Assembly (NCBI GenBank): GCA_963770915.1
Contig: CAVYRG010000001.1
Span: forward strand, 2,046,001 to 2,110,000
Direction: 5' to 3'
From: PALSA-270 sp963770915
GTDB lineage: Bacteria > Acidobacteriota > Terriglobia > Terriglobales > Acidobacteriaceae
DNA: 64,000 bases
Numbering within the stretch: position 1 is the first letter of the stretch; each line of letters starts with the position of its first letter. This document shows positions 34,757 to 44,245 of this stretch, one piece after another. The notes under the pieces were generated by a model. It did not search any database and was not told the DNA's origin. It saw only the letters and a program-made list of their open reading frames with translations. Both the position numbers and the translations under genes were made by a program.

Positions 34757-35238
34757 GAGTTCTTGTGTGGGGACGGCCGCCCTCGGCCGTCCCAGCCGAG
34801 CCGGGCTCGGCAGCTCTCGTACTATAGGGCGAAGAACTGATCTTACAGTCAGCGGAAAAAAGCGGTCAAACGTGCACTTCGGTAAAACCACCCGCCTACG
34901 ATCTGTCGCCCTCGCGGACAAAATGATTTCGTGAAAACATTCTCTCAAGCACGCAGTCAATCTTTCCGGTTGACCAGATGCTAACCCGCACGCACGCCTC
35001 ACGTAGCGCCAGCGACCCACTAACTTCGCTCACGACAGCCCTTATCGCTAACGAGTCCGCATCAGCGCACGGCTTCATCCTGCCGCACAAGACGATCACC
35101 TAAGTTCCCGCGGAGCGACCCGAGGGGAATAACTGTTGCCGGCCTTTGTCCTTCCGAGGTACAATTTGTGACTCGCATTCGTCCTTCCGACCCGAAATCC
35201 CCCTCGGGTTCCGAATGTCTTATTTAATAGGGAATCAC
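34757..35238. other. 482-base gap upstream of valS and the large lipoprotein gene
   Basis: Divergent promoter region. It holds the palindrome at 34767-34811; the remainder shows only short frames without ribosome sites. No promoter could be fixed with confidence. Confidence 0.4.
34767..34811. repeat. Palindromic element upstream of valS
   Basis: GTGGGGACGGCCGCCCTCGGCCGTCCC followed by GCCGAGCCGGGCTCGGC, 10 bases upstream of the valS start codon. Another copy of the two-hairpin composite. Confidence 0.8.
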
Positions 35239-38200
35239 ATGCCGCTGTTGTGCGTTGGAGTTCCTCGTTTGCTTCGTCGTTACATCTATGGGGGCACTTG
35301 CGCAATGTTACTCTTTCTCGGGGGATGTGGCCTCAACTCGTCTTCGGGTGGCTATCCGCCCGGAAATCCAACCTCAATTGTTTCCGTGAGCATTTCGGGA
35401 GCAAGTTACACGGAAGCGGGGGTATGTACGAACTTTGTGGCGACAGTTTCAGGGACAGGCAACTACGATAGCTCTGTGCAATGGTTTGTGAACGGCTCAC
35501 TAGGAGGGTCCGCTTTTGATGGTCTTATAACCAGTTCGGGGACCTACTGCGCCCCAGAACAACCACCATCAACCAATCCCGTGGCCATCAAGACCGTATC
35601 CCGCAGCGACTCCAGTAAGTTCGCGATCACCAGTACGCGAGTCGTCGCCATCACGATCTCCCCTCGCCAACCGCAGGTCTACACGGGCGATTCACAACAG
35701 TTCAGCGTCGTGGTCGCTGGGGCCATCAGCAATTCTGTGGAATGGGAGGTAAATGGAATCATAGGCGGGAGTTCCTCGACTGGAACGGTGTCCAGTAGCG
35801 GGCTTTATACCGCACCTGTACAAACCACTACCGTTGCAATTTCCTTGGAAGCCGTCCTCGCCGAAGCCACGAGTATCTTCGCGAGCACGAACTTAATCAT
35901 CTCGGCCCGGATTGTCATTTCACCGCAGAATCCCAATCTAACTTATGGCAGTACCCAGCAGTTTGTGGGCACCATTAACGGCACTCCCGCGCAGGTCAAC
36001 TGGGGTGCGACGTACGGCTCGATCACTTCCTCAGGACTTTACACGGCGAGTGGAACTCAATCACCAGACACGGTTCGGGCCTGGACAAGCAACGCCACCG
36101 GAAGTACAACCGTACAAATTGTCGGTCTAGCGCCGACGATCACTAGTATCTCGCCTCAACCTGCGACCGCGCTCGATCAGATTACGATAACCGGGACGAA
36201 CCTTTATCCCGTCGCTACGGTTGTATTCTCCGACGCAATCGGGGGTGAACTGCCGGTCAGTGGCCCCACTGTAGTAGCCAACAATTCAGGTACTTCGCTC
36301 ACTTTAACTGTGCCTCAAGGTGTGGTTTCAGGACCTTTTTTCGTTATGACCCAACAAGGCACGCTGACCCCGGTCAAGAGCAACACGCTTCAGTTCCAGC
36401 GTCTCGCGCGAGTGCGAATTCGCGTGCCGCGGAAGGATCTATCATCTGGCGAGTCTGAAACTTTTCAATACGCCTTGCTGGGGGACAATACACCGCGAGC
36501 AGTGACTTTTTCCGCTGACTTAGGCAGCTTCAATGGGTCGACCTATCAGGCTCCGACCATGCTCGCTGCCAACACATTTGCGCACATCACCGGATGCGTA
36601 TCGGGAACGCAGACTTGTGACACGATGATTTTGGGTTTACACCCGTTCCGCATCGCTCCGGACGTACCGGAAGTCGAAGTTGGGCAGTCACTTCAACTCT
36701 CGGCCGTTCTCGGAGGGGCGACAACAGGAGCAAACTGGTCCCTCCTTGCGGGAGGGGGCTCGCTGAATGCCTCCGGGCTGTATAGCGCTGGCAATGATGA
36801 GGCAACCGGGGGCCCTGCCATTATCTCGGCCACCGCAAACGGAGCGACGGAGCAAACCTCGCTCGGAGTAACCGGTGCGTTCCCCGGTTTATTGAATCGC
36901 ATAAACGACTACTTTGATGAGCATCAACCTAACGCGCCGGGCACATTTGCCAGCGGCGCGACAATAGTTGGAAACCGCATGTATGTTTCTGCCACCAATC
37001 ACATTGGGGCTTATAGCGACAGCTACTATTGGATCGACATTTACGATCTTACAGATCCCCTCCAGCCGGTTTGGCTCACTGCCGTGGAGGCCAATTCCTC
37101 TGGGCCAGTGTTTGCAACAGGGCAATACCTCTATTCTTATCAGAACGCCGACATCGCGGTTCCCGGCTACCCCAATACAATCACTATCTACCAGCTACAG
37201 AATCAGGTCCCCGTCCTCAAAGCCCGCACGACCGTCCCGCAGTGGTGGAGTATTTCCGACAATCAAGGACTCCTTACCCTAACGCTGTTTCGAAATGCCC
37301 TCACAGGCTCTGCTGAGATGCAGATTTACGATCTCACGTCCGGGACCATCGCTTCTCGCGATTTGAACATTCTGCTGCCACCAGATGCGAACAATTTCGT
37401 ACCCGACAACGCAATTACGGTCGGCAATCGCCTCTTCGTGTCGGTGGCCACCAACGATCTAAATCTAGGCGGGTACCTGTTGACGTATGAGCTTTCGGCT
37501 TCCCCGCCGGTCTTGCTGGGCGAAGTCAATGGGAGAAGTCTTGAATTCTACAGCTCAGGGACTTTTCTCTTCGGCGCTCTCGGAGGTATGGACATCTATG
37601 ACATCGCAGGTCAATTGCCCCAGGTCTTGAGCCACGTCGACGGTGTCAACGCAGTTCAGCTTCGGGGTACCCAGATGTTGGCCCGCACGGCGCAACAAGG
37701 CTTCTGGATGCTGGACATCAGCGACCCACGGATGCCACGGCAAACAAGCGTCCTTTTTGACGGCGTAATTGCTAATCTCAACAGTGGACAATTGTATGGA
37801 GACTATGTCTACGAGGCGCAGAGCGATGGTGGAGTCGCGGTTTTCGACGCCAAACGAGCAGGTGGCCCGGCAAGTCAATACTTTCTTTTTGGCGGGCCCC
37901 ATCTATCCGCTGCGGCGAACGATCTCCTATTACAGTCCCCATATCTCTATGCTGCGACAGCGACTTTTGACGGAGCCGTTTTGAGCATCTACGACACCAC
38001 CGCAAACCCCGTTCAGAGCGTCGCCGAATACGTGGACACCTCACAACAAGCCCTGTCAGTAGAATCAGCGGGGAACTATGTTTACCTCGGCATGACCAGA
38101 AATATGGGGGTGCTGGACCTGAGTCAGCCGACATCCCCTTCCCTGGTGGAGACAGTGCCTGTTGTCGCAACTAGCTTGGCAAAGAGCGGTAACACATTGT

Positions 38201-39024
38201 TTGCTGGGACCTCAGCCGGAAGCCTTGTGGTCATGGACATCTCGAACCCCGCACAGCCACTAACCCGGCTAGCGACGACTCTGCCCGACCCGCCTCTCAA
38301 GCTGAGAATCTCAAACAATCTTCTACTGATCGCCGATGGTCCCGGCGGTCTGCTCATTTATGACGTGAGTTCGCCGATGTCCCCCGTTTTGCTTTCTCAA
38401 ACGACCGCACTCACAAGCGTGAACGATGTGGTCGTAAGCGGGTCAACCGCTTTCGCCGCTGCGGATGTGGACGGGCTAGGGATCGTAGACATTAGCAACC
38501 CCGCGCATCCAGTACTGATCTCAAAAACTTCGTTGTCGCGAATTGACCCATTCTCGAATCTGGCTCCTTTGAACGAAGCCTCAGCGATTGGCCTCCATAA
38601 CGGACTGGTGTACGTCGGGACGTTGAATGACAATGGGCTGGTGTTCGGATTGGACTGCACGAACCTGGCGGTTCCAAGGATCGTTTCGAAGTACGCTTAT
38701 GGTGGCTTTGTCTTAACAACGGTCAACAGCTTGCTTTTCAATGGCGAGGAGCTGTTAATCGGAGGTTCTTTGAACGACGGACCGTATCCCGTAGCCGCGG
38801 TGGACGTCTCAAATCCCTTTGATAGTATTGAAGAGTTCTTTCCGCCTCTGGCACTGCAGAATCCAGCACCTCTCGCCACTGCCCAAGCCGTCATTTCTCG
38901 AAAGTACGGAAGCGCCCAACGGATGCCTCGGAACCCAGGTCCAAACACAAGTGACTGTCCTCCGAGATTTGTTCCGAAATCACTTTGCTCATCTGCGCTT
39001 CCTAGGCTTCGCTTGACGAACTGA
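35239..39024 (+). CDS. Large lipoprotein with Ig-like and LVIVD repeats
   Basis: About 1,261 residues. The N-terminus carries a lipoprotein signal (AMLLFLGGC, with a lipid-modified Cys). Residues about 40-300 hold three BIG2-like repeats (SSGLYTAP, SSGLYTAS; 'SPRQPQVYTGDSQQFSV', 'SPQNPNLTYGSTQQFVG'), then an IPT/TIG-like domain (PTITSISPQPATALDQITITGTNLYP). From about 590 there is a beta-propeller of LVIVD repeats (VVMDISNPAQPLTRL, LIYDVSSPMSPVLL, GIVDISNPAHPVLI). It is presumably surface-exposed, perhaps adhesive. GC looks lower than in neighbours. The start is uncertain (ATG 35239 with AGGGA, or 35215), and the last about 35 residues look out of character. Confidence 0.82.
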   Translation: MPLLCVGVPRLLRRYIYGGTCAMLLFLGGCGLNSSSGGYPPGNPTSIVSVSISGASYTEAGVCTNFVATVSGTGNYDSSVQWFVNGSLGGSAFDGLITSSGTYCAPEQPPSTNPVAIKTVSRSDSSKFAITSTRVVAITISPRQPQVYTGDSQQFSVVVAGAISNSVEWEVNGIIGGSSSTGTVSSSGLYTAPVQTTTVAISLEAVLAEATSIFASTNLIISARIVISPQNPNLTYGSTQQFVGTINGTPAQVNWGATYGSITSSGLYTASGTQSPDTVRAWTSNATGSTTVQIVGLAPTITSISPQPATALDQITITGTNLYPVATVVFSDAIGGELPVSGPTVVANNSGTSLTLTVPQGVVSGPFFVMTQQGTLTPVKSNTLQFQRLARVRIRVPRKDLSSGESETFQYALLGDNTPRAVTFSADLGSFNGSTYQAPTMLAANTFAHITGCVSGTQTCDTMILGLHPFRIAPDVPEVEVGQSLQLSAVLGGATTGANWSLLAGGGSLNASGLYSAGNDEATGGPAIISATANGATEQTSLGVTGAFPGLLNRINDYFDEHQPNAPGTFASGATIVGNRMYVSATNHIGAYSDSYYWIDIYDLTDPLQPVWLTAVEANSSGPVFATGQYLYSYQNADIAVPGYPNTITIYQLQNQVPVLKARTTVPQWWSISDNQGLLTLTLFRNALTGSAEMQIYDLTSGTIASRDLNILLPPDANNFVPDNAITVGNRLFVSVATNDLNLGGYLLTYELSASPPVLLGEVNGRSLEFYSSGTFLFGALGGMDIYDIAGQLPQVLSHVDGVNAVQLRGTQMLARTAQQGFWMLDISDPRMPRQTSVLFDGVIANLNSGQLYGDYVYEAQSDGGVAVFDAKRAGGPASQYFLFGGPHLSAAANDLLLQSPYLYAATATFDGAVLSIYDTTANPVQSVAEYVDTSQQALSVESAGNYVYLGMTRNMGVLDLSQPTSPSLVETVPVVATSLAKSGNTLFAGTSAGSLVVMDISNPAQPLTRLATTLPDPPLKLRISNNLLLIADGPGGLLIYDVSSPMSPVLLSQTTALTSVNDVVVSGSTAFAAADVDGLGIVDISNPAHPVLISKTSLSRIDPFSNLAPLNEASAIGLHNGLVYVGTLNDNGLVFGLDCTNLAVPRIVSKYAYGGFVLTTVNSLLFNGEELLIGGSLNDGPYPVAAVDVSNPFDSIEEFFPPLALQNPAPLATAQAVISRKYGSAQRMPRNPGPNTSDCPPRFVPKSLCSSALPRLRLTN

Positions 39025-39484
39025 CGCTGAAGGTAAAGCGAGTGGAAGGCCTGCGCTCGAGGTTGCCTCTTGGACGATGCAATAAAGGCCGGCTGCTCCT
39101 TGGGGGCAAGGTGCAAAAATATATCCGCCGGGCCCATTCTAGGGAAACGGTGGAACTCACTTCCGGCACATCTCAAAGGCTCGCTCCATCAGCCATTCCA
39201 TGTCTATACATTTCCGTCATGAGATTGTGTTCCTGATGGTTGCTCATCGCAGAAGACTTTGGGGGAGGGGGTAATATCATGAAAATCCAGCACACGATGC
39301 GGGATATTCATGGTATTGGGAGGCCCTGACACGCAATGATTCAAATGATCAGCGGAGCCCGCCCGGGGCCTTGCGCTCATCGGTCAGCAAGCCAATGCTC
39401 TCCACCCCGGTGGCTGGTCCTCACTTTCGCAAGACGCAGCCGCATCTGGTGATGCGATTGACGGGGGGATGTCTTGAGGCTCGC
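39025..39484. other. 460-base gap
   Basis: Between the convergent lipoprotein and receiver-domain genes. Only short unsupported frames are present (for example 39042-39236) and no clear hairpin or repeat copy was recognised. Confidence 0.4.
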
Positions 39485-41584
39485 TTACTTCCGCTCTTTG
39501 CCCATCTTCTTGGCGATCTCTTCCACCAGCTTGGGACGAAGTTCGGCGAGCATGCTATCGACGATGCTGGCAATCGCCCCAGGCTCGGATGATCCGGGTT
39601 CGGCAGGCGCCGATGCGGATTCTGGCGCGGCAGCGGCATGGGATTCGGCGAGCGCCTCGACAGCAGCTGCTTCGTCATGCGAGCTGAGCTTGCTTCCCAT
39701 GGTTTCCCGAATCTGCCGCCACTGCGCCCATGCCGCCGCCAGTTCGGCATTGTGGGCCGCTTCGACGGGGGGCTCCGCCGCGTCAGTCCCGGCGCTTTCT
39801 GAAGTGTGCGGCTCGGCGGCCGTGCTGGCGATCGCCTCCGTGGAGCCGTTCGCGCTGATCGATCGGAAGCCCGCTCCAACGGCCGCCGCCGCAGCCAGCG
39901 CTGCGACTGGCTCGGCCTCCGCCGCTGTTGGCTGGATTTCGGCGGCTTGAAACTCAGATTGCGGCGTGGTTTCGCTCGATATTGCGGGAATGTCGGGTGC
40001 TGAGGTCTCGGCGCGAACCGCTTCTGCAACCGGAGTTTCGCTCGCTTCCGCCTGGGCTTCCGGCGCACTCGCCGTTGGTTCGGCAAGCGAGGTCCCTTCC
40101 ACGGCCGCAACTTCTGCGGAAACCGGCTCACTTTCTTGCGACGAGGTCGTAGCGGCAATTTCTGCTGCCGGCTCGGCATGATGGACTGAAACTTCGTTAA
40201 CCGGCTCAGATACCGGACCCGCCGCAACGGCCTCTGCCACCGCTTCACTTGCAGGAACGGCGCTGGCCGCTGCCTCCGCCGGTGCTTCTTCCGGCTCAGC
40301 AGAACCAGATTTTGGCTTTTCTAGCGAACCTGTAGAAGAATGCGAGGCGGTGTCCTCCACCGATACCGAAATCTGCTCAGGCATCGCGCGCCCAGCATCT
40401 TCCGGCAAACGACTGACCGACTCTGCCGGCGGTTCCGAACCCGAGCCTTCGGCGTCAGCCTTCGCGCCGGCGAGGGCAGCAAAGACCTTTTGCATTTCAG
40501 TTTCAAGAATGAAAGATGCTTCGCCCTCGGCGAGCGCAACTTCCTCGGCGATCCATCTGGGCCCGCTGGCCGCAGATCCTACCGCAATGGGAACTTCTTC
40601 GGGCAGGGGCGCGCGGCCGCCCGCACTGCCCCCTGGGGCCAATGATTCCAGCACTGCCGCCACTTCGGCTTCTGCGACGCTAGGCTCGGCGCAATGTTCT
40701 TCCGCAGCCCCGGAAGTTGCGGCAACACTGGGTTCCGCAATCAGCGCCCCTGCCTGTCCTGCCGTTTCGGGCTGCCCTGAATTTGCGGCGTCTGCAGTTG
40801 GAAGGGCTGTCTGTGTCTCTTGCGCAGGAGCGGCGTGCGCAAAAGAATTCGGTTCCGGGCGCGCCGTTTTCGTACCAAATGCCTCTGCTGCCGCGGCAAT
40901 CGCCGCGATTTCGTCAGCCGTGATGTCCGGCATTCCCCCCTTGTAAATGGAGGCCGCGGTTCCCGGCGTATCGACTGGGTTGATCGGTTCCGGCGGATGC
41001 TCAAAAGTCCGGAAGGAGGTGCTGCGTGCCGGCGCCTCGGAGGTGGCGGGCGCTTCGGCCACTTCCACCGCTTTCTCGGCCTCGTTCTTAGCCTTGGCCG
41101 CAGGAATGACGAGGCGATTTTTCCATCCACTGTCGCTGTCGCCGAAATCTGCCGCACTGGCAGAGGCATTCCCGGGCGTACTTCTCCGCATGATTCCGTC
41201 TTGGGCTTTGGGGACAATCCTGTCTTCGAGTTTGGTGAGCGCGCCCAGCAATTCGCTGGCCTCGAAAGGCTTTACCAAGTGGCCATCGGCGCGCACGCGA
41301 CGCGCTTCTTCGGGCTTGAAGGGTTCCAGCTTGCCCACGGTCAGGAGCACCGGGATAGCCAGTGTCTCTCTTTCCTCTTTTATTCGCTGGCAGACTTCCA
41401 GGCCCCCGTAGCCGGGCATGTAGACGTCGAGAATAACCAGGTCTGGCTTCTGCTCGGCGATTTTCTTCAGAGCCGCCGAGCCGTTGTTGACGGTGACTAC
41501 CTCGTAGCCGGCGTCGCTGAGGATCTTCCTGCCCATGTTCTGGGCAGTGACGCTGTCATCGGCGAGCAGTATTTTCCGCGGCAA
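39485..41584 (-). CDS. CheY-like receiver with very long low-complexity Ala/Glu tail
   Basis: 699 residues. Residues 1-125 form a response-regulator receiver: MPRKILLADDSVTAQNMGRKI (acid pair DD), LVILDVYMPGYGGLEVC (phospho-acceptor Asp) and GHLVKPFEASELL (Lys). About 500 residues of Ala/Glu/Pro/Ser-rich disordered sequence follow, ending in a compact predicted helix (AIASIVDSMLAELRPKLVEEIAKKMGKE) that may bind a partner. No DNA-binding or catalytic output domain is present. Its kinase is not in the window. The tail is acidic and repetitive, so length may vary between strains. Confidence 0.85.
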   Translation of the reverse strand: MPRKILLADDSVTAQNMGRKILSDAGYEVVTVNNGSAALKKIAEQKPDLVILDVYMPGYGGLEVCQRIKEERETLAIPVLLTVGKLEPFKPEEARRVRADGHLVKPFEASELLGALTKLEDRIVPKAQDGIMRRSTPGNASASAADFGDSDSGWKNRLVIPAAKAKNEAEKAVEVAEAPATSEAPARSTSFRTFEHPPEPINPVDTPGTAASIYKGGMPDITADEIAAIAAAAEAFGTKTARPEPNSFAHAAPAQETQTALPTADAANSGQPETAGQAGALIAEPSVAATSGAAEEHCAEPSVAEAEVAAVLESLAPGGSAGGRAPLPEEVPIAVGSAASGPRWIAEEVALAEGEASFILETEMQKVFAALAGAKADAEGSGSEPPAESVSRLPEDAGRAMPEQISVSVEDTASHSSTGSLEKPKSGSAEPEEAPAEAAASAVPASEAVAEAVAAGPVSEPVNEVSVHHAEPAAEIAATTSSQESEPVSAEVAAVEGTSLAEPTASAPEAQAEASETPVAEAVRAETSAPDIPAISSETTPQSEFQAAEIQPTAAEAEPVAALAAAAAVGAGFRSISANGSTEAIASTAAEPHTSESAGTDAAEPPVEAAHNAELAAAWAQWRQIRETMGSKLSSHDEAAAVEALAESHAAAAPESASAPAEPGSSEPGAIASIVDSMLAELRPKLVEEIAKKMGKERK

Positions 41585-41781
41585 GCAAATCCCTCTGGGG
41601 AGATAGGGCGAAATTAACGTGTAGCGGACCGTAAGTCAATGAGAATTAAGACAGTAGACACATTACCAGGGGACAACACCAAGTTGTGCAGAAGCAGTTT
41701 GCGCGCCGAATTCCCAGGATTCCTCATGACTTCAGTTACCTGATCGAAGTCCCGGCGGGGATGGTCAAATCAGACTGATTC

Positions 41782-43311
41782 TTAAGGAATGATCCGCTTC
41801 AATCCCTTCTTTTTCTTGTGCTTACTGGAAGAGATCATGGCGTCGTCCGCTAACTGCTGATCGGAAGATGCGGCGCTGGCTTGCCCGTTGCCGGCGCTGC
41901 CTTGCTGAATTTCATTCACCTGCGGCGGAGGAGGCAGCTCCTGCGTACCGTCGGCTGGAACGTTCGGCTTCAGTTCGTTGGAGTCCTGGGGGACGTTGGG
42001 CTTCAGCTCGTTCTGATCCGCTCCCTGCGTTTGCGTCCGCGGATTGGCTGGGGCTAACGGTGGCGGGCTCGAAGCGGCCGCTCCGGCCGGCGTTTGACCC
42101 ACAATCTCGACAGAACCCGCTGCCGTACCTTGCGATTCTCCAGCCTCAGCCGGAGGAATTGTAGCCGTCTGCGCAGAAGAATCGCCTGGCTGCCCCGCCC
42201 CGGCGGGTGTGGTTCCGGACGTTGCGCTTGCGGCGGCGGTTCCGCCGTTTGTCTTCGCTACCCCGGCTAACATCGCATCGGTCATTTCTCTCACCACGTC
42301 GGTCGCGCTCACAGGCGTCTGGTCCGTCATGGCAGGCTCGCCGGTGCGCGCCGCTGAAGCCACGTCAGGATGCTTGCTGAAGCCACGAATCACCGTCGTC
42401 AGCATGGTGGTTTCGCGGCGGCTGTCTTCCTCTGCCTTGTTTTGCAGCACGGCGGCCTTGGTCGGCCGCGGCACGGGCTGATGCAACGCCTCCAAGCGGA
42501 GCTTTGCCTCATCGGAGCGGTCCATCAGCGGATAACGGGTCAAAATGCGGGAATAGGCATCGGTTGCGTGATGGGTGAAATCCGCGATGGCGGCGGCCTT
42601 GGCGGCCTCGGGCATCTGGCGTTCGCGGGTCAGCGCAATCAGGCTTTCGTAGGATTGGCCGAGCAGATACAACGCTTCGTCCGCTTTGCTATAGAGGGGA
42701 TACTGATCGACCACACTTTGCAAGCGCGCGATTCCTGCTCCATAGGATTGCTTCAGATAGTAGAACTTGCCCACCTGAAATTCGCGCTCCGCCAACACTT
42801 CCTGGACTTCCAACAGGCGCTGCTTGGCCACCGGCACCAGCTTGCTGTCGGGGAATTCCTGAATCATTCTTCGATACTCTTGCTGCGCCCGCAGCGCGTG
42901 CGTGTAATCCCGGTCGGGCTTCTCCATCTGCTGGTAATGAATGTTGGCGATCTTCAGCTGCGCCTCGGCCGCTTCCGGCATGTTGGGAAAGAAGGTGATG
43001 AAGTCGTTGTATTCAATTTCCGCCTGCGCCAGAGCCGCAGAACCACCCTCGGCGTACCACGAATCCGCAACCCCCAGCTTGGCGCGCGCGATGTATTCGG
43101 AGTCCGGGTAGGTGTTGATCAGAGTTTGCAGGGTGAGGCGGGCCACGTCGAACTTATTGTGTTTCAGCGCATTCATGGACCGGTCAAAGAGCACTTTGTC
43201 CGGCTGCTTCGAGTCCAGGGTAGCCAACGGGTTGGTGACTTTCTTGTTAGTGCAGGCAACGGCAAAAGCCAACACACCCAGAAGCACGGCAATTGGAATG
43301 CGACGCGACAT
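41782..43311 (-). CDS. bamD: Outer-membrane assembly lipoprotein BamD, extended
   Basis: BamD feeds unfolded beta-barrels to BamA at the outer membrane. A lipobox (LGVLAFAVAC) is followed by a TPR-like domain (residues about 35-260): DKVLFDRSMNALKHNKFDVARLTLQTLINTYPDSEYIARAKLGVADS, EYNDFITFFPNMPEAAEAQLKIANIHYQQM and QEYRRMIQEFPDSKLVPVAKQRL. At 509 residues it is about twice the usual size. The extra C-terminal part is Pro/Thr/Ala-rich with ELKPNVPQDSNELKPNVP repeats and a lysine-rich end. It is followed by rpe's end on the same strand about 110 bases upstream. Confidence 0.92.
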   Translation of the reverse strand: MSRRIPIAVLLGVLAFAVACTNKKVTNPLATLDSKQPDKVLFDRSMNALKHNKFDVARLTLQTLINTYPDSEYIARAKLGVADSWYAEGGSAALAQAEIEYNDFITFFPNMPEAAEAQLKIANIHYQQMEKPDRDYTHALRAQQEYRRMIQEFPDSKLVPVAKQRLLEVQEVLAEREFQVGKFYYLKQSYGAGIARLQSVVDQYPLYSKADEALYLLGQSYESLIALTRERQMPEAAKAAAIADFTHHATDAYSRILTRYPLMDRSDEAKLRLEALHQPVPRPTKAAVLQNKAEEDSRRETTMLTTVIRGFSKHPDVASAARTGEPAMTDQTPVSATDVVREMTDAMLAGVAKTNGGTAAASATSGTTPAGAGQPGDSSAQTATIPPAEAGESQGTAAGSVEIVGQTPAGAAASSPPPLAPANPRTQTQGADQNELKPNVPQDSNELKPNVPADGTQELPPPPQVNEIQQGSAGNGQASAASSDQQLADDAMISSSKHKKKKGLKRIIP

Positions 43312-43342
43312 GAGAAACCTCGGGATCTAGTCGTCGGTCTTC

Positions 43343-43415
43343 AGTCGTCAGTCTTCAGCCAAAAGCGACCCGCAACTGGCTTTTCCTGACGCCCGACGAC
43401 TGCAGACTGACGACT
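43343..43415. repeat. Inverted repeat between rpe and bamD
   Basis: AGTCGTCAGTCTTCAG (43343-43358) and CTGCAGACTGACGACT (43400-43415) are complementary with one mismatch, with a further GCCAAAAG / CTTTT inner pairing. The gap is only 110 bases and lies within a same-strand gene pair. Confidence 0.7.
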
Positions 43416-43421
43416 GTTTAG

Positions 43422-44096
43422 TTACACCTTCAGCAACGCGGCCTCGGTCGCCGCCTTCAGCAGCATTTGCGCGTTAGTCTTAGGATCGCCGTGACCAAAG
43501 ACCGCGTTGCCTGCCACTAAAATTTCCGCTCCCGCCCGGACCACTTCGGCCACCGTGTCAGGGGCAATCCCGCCATCGACTTCGATGCGGAAATTCAGCC
43601 GCCGCTCTGCCCGTAACTCGGCCAGCCGGCGGATCTTATGCACCACTCCAGGAATGAACTCCTGCGCTCCGAAACCAGGATTGACCGACATCACCAGCAC
43701 GTAGTCCACGATGTCGAGCACTTCATTCAGCATCATCACTGGCGTAGAAGGATTGATCACCACTCCGGCTAGGCATTGGTGGTTGCGGATGAGGTGCAGC
43801 GTCCGGTCCAGGTGCACGTCGGCTTCCTGATGAACGGAAATCCAATCCGCCCCCGCGTCGGCGAATGCGGGCACGAACTCGTCCGGATTCTCGATCATCA
43901 GGTGGCAATCGAGCGGCAGATCGGTGGCCCTGCGCAACGACTTCACCACTGGCGGCCCCACCGTGAGGTTCGGGACAAAATGACCATCCATGATGTCCAC
44001 GTGGATGAGGCTGGCGCCGCCCGCGCGAGCGGCCTGAACTTGCTCCGCCAGGCGGGAGAAATCCGCCGCCAAAATCGAGGGTGCCAGCTCTATCAA
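43422..44096 (-). CDS. rpe: Ribulose-phosphate 3-epimerase
   Basis: Interconverts ribulose-5-P and xylulose-5-P in the pentose phosphate pathway. It has 224 residues, a TIM barrel with LAPSILAADFSRLAEQV, HVDIMDGHFVPNLTVGPPVV (metal His/Asp), DCHLMIENPD, VLVMSVNPGFGAQEF, EVDGGIAPDTVAEVVRAGAEILVAGNAVFG (second catalytic Asp). It is standard in length. It lies upstream of bamD on the minus strand. Confidence 0.97.
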   Translation of the reverse strand: MIELAPSILAADFSRLAEQVQAARAGGASLIHVDIMDGHFVPNLTVGPPVVKSLRRATDLPLDCHLMIENPDEFVPAFADAGADWISVHQEADVHLDRTLHLIRNHQCLAGVVINPSTPVMMLNEVLDIVDYVLVMSVNPGFGAQEFIPGVVHKIRRLAELRAERRLNFRIEVDGGIAPDTVAEVVRAGAEILVAGNAVFGHGDPKTNAQMLLKAATEAALLKV

Positions 44097-44245
44097 CCTG
44101 GGCTCCAGGGAGGAAAAACCAAGCGCATTTTACCACGCGGTTGCACCCGTTTGGATGCGAGATTCCAGCCGCGAACTGCTTGACAATACAGCACAAGCAA
44201 GGCGAGCGGATGTGAGCATGCTACTCTCGTGAGCCTCCGCAAACA

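Noticed and set aside
31916..35020. Longer valS start at 35020
   Set aside because: The extra 88 residues are translated from a palindrome and AT-poor gap, and known ValRS proteins begin at PHELPKAYEPGAIEQRW.
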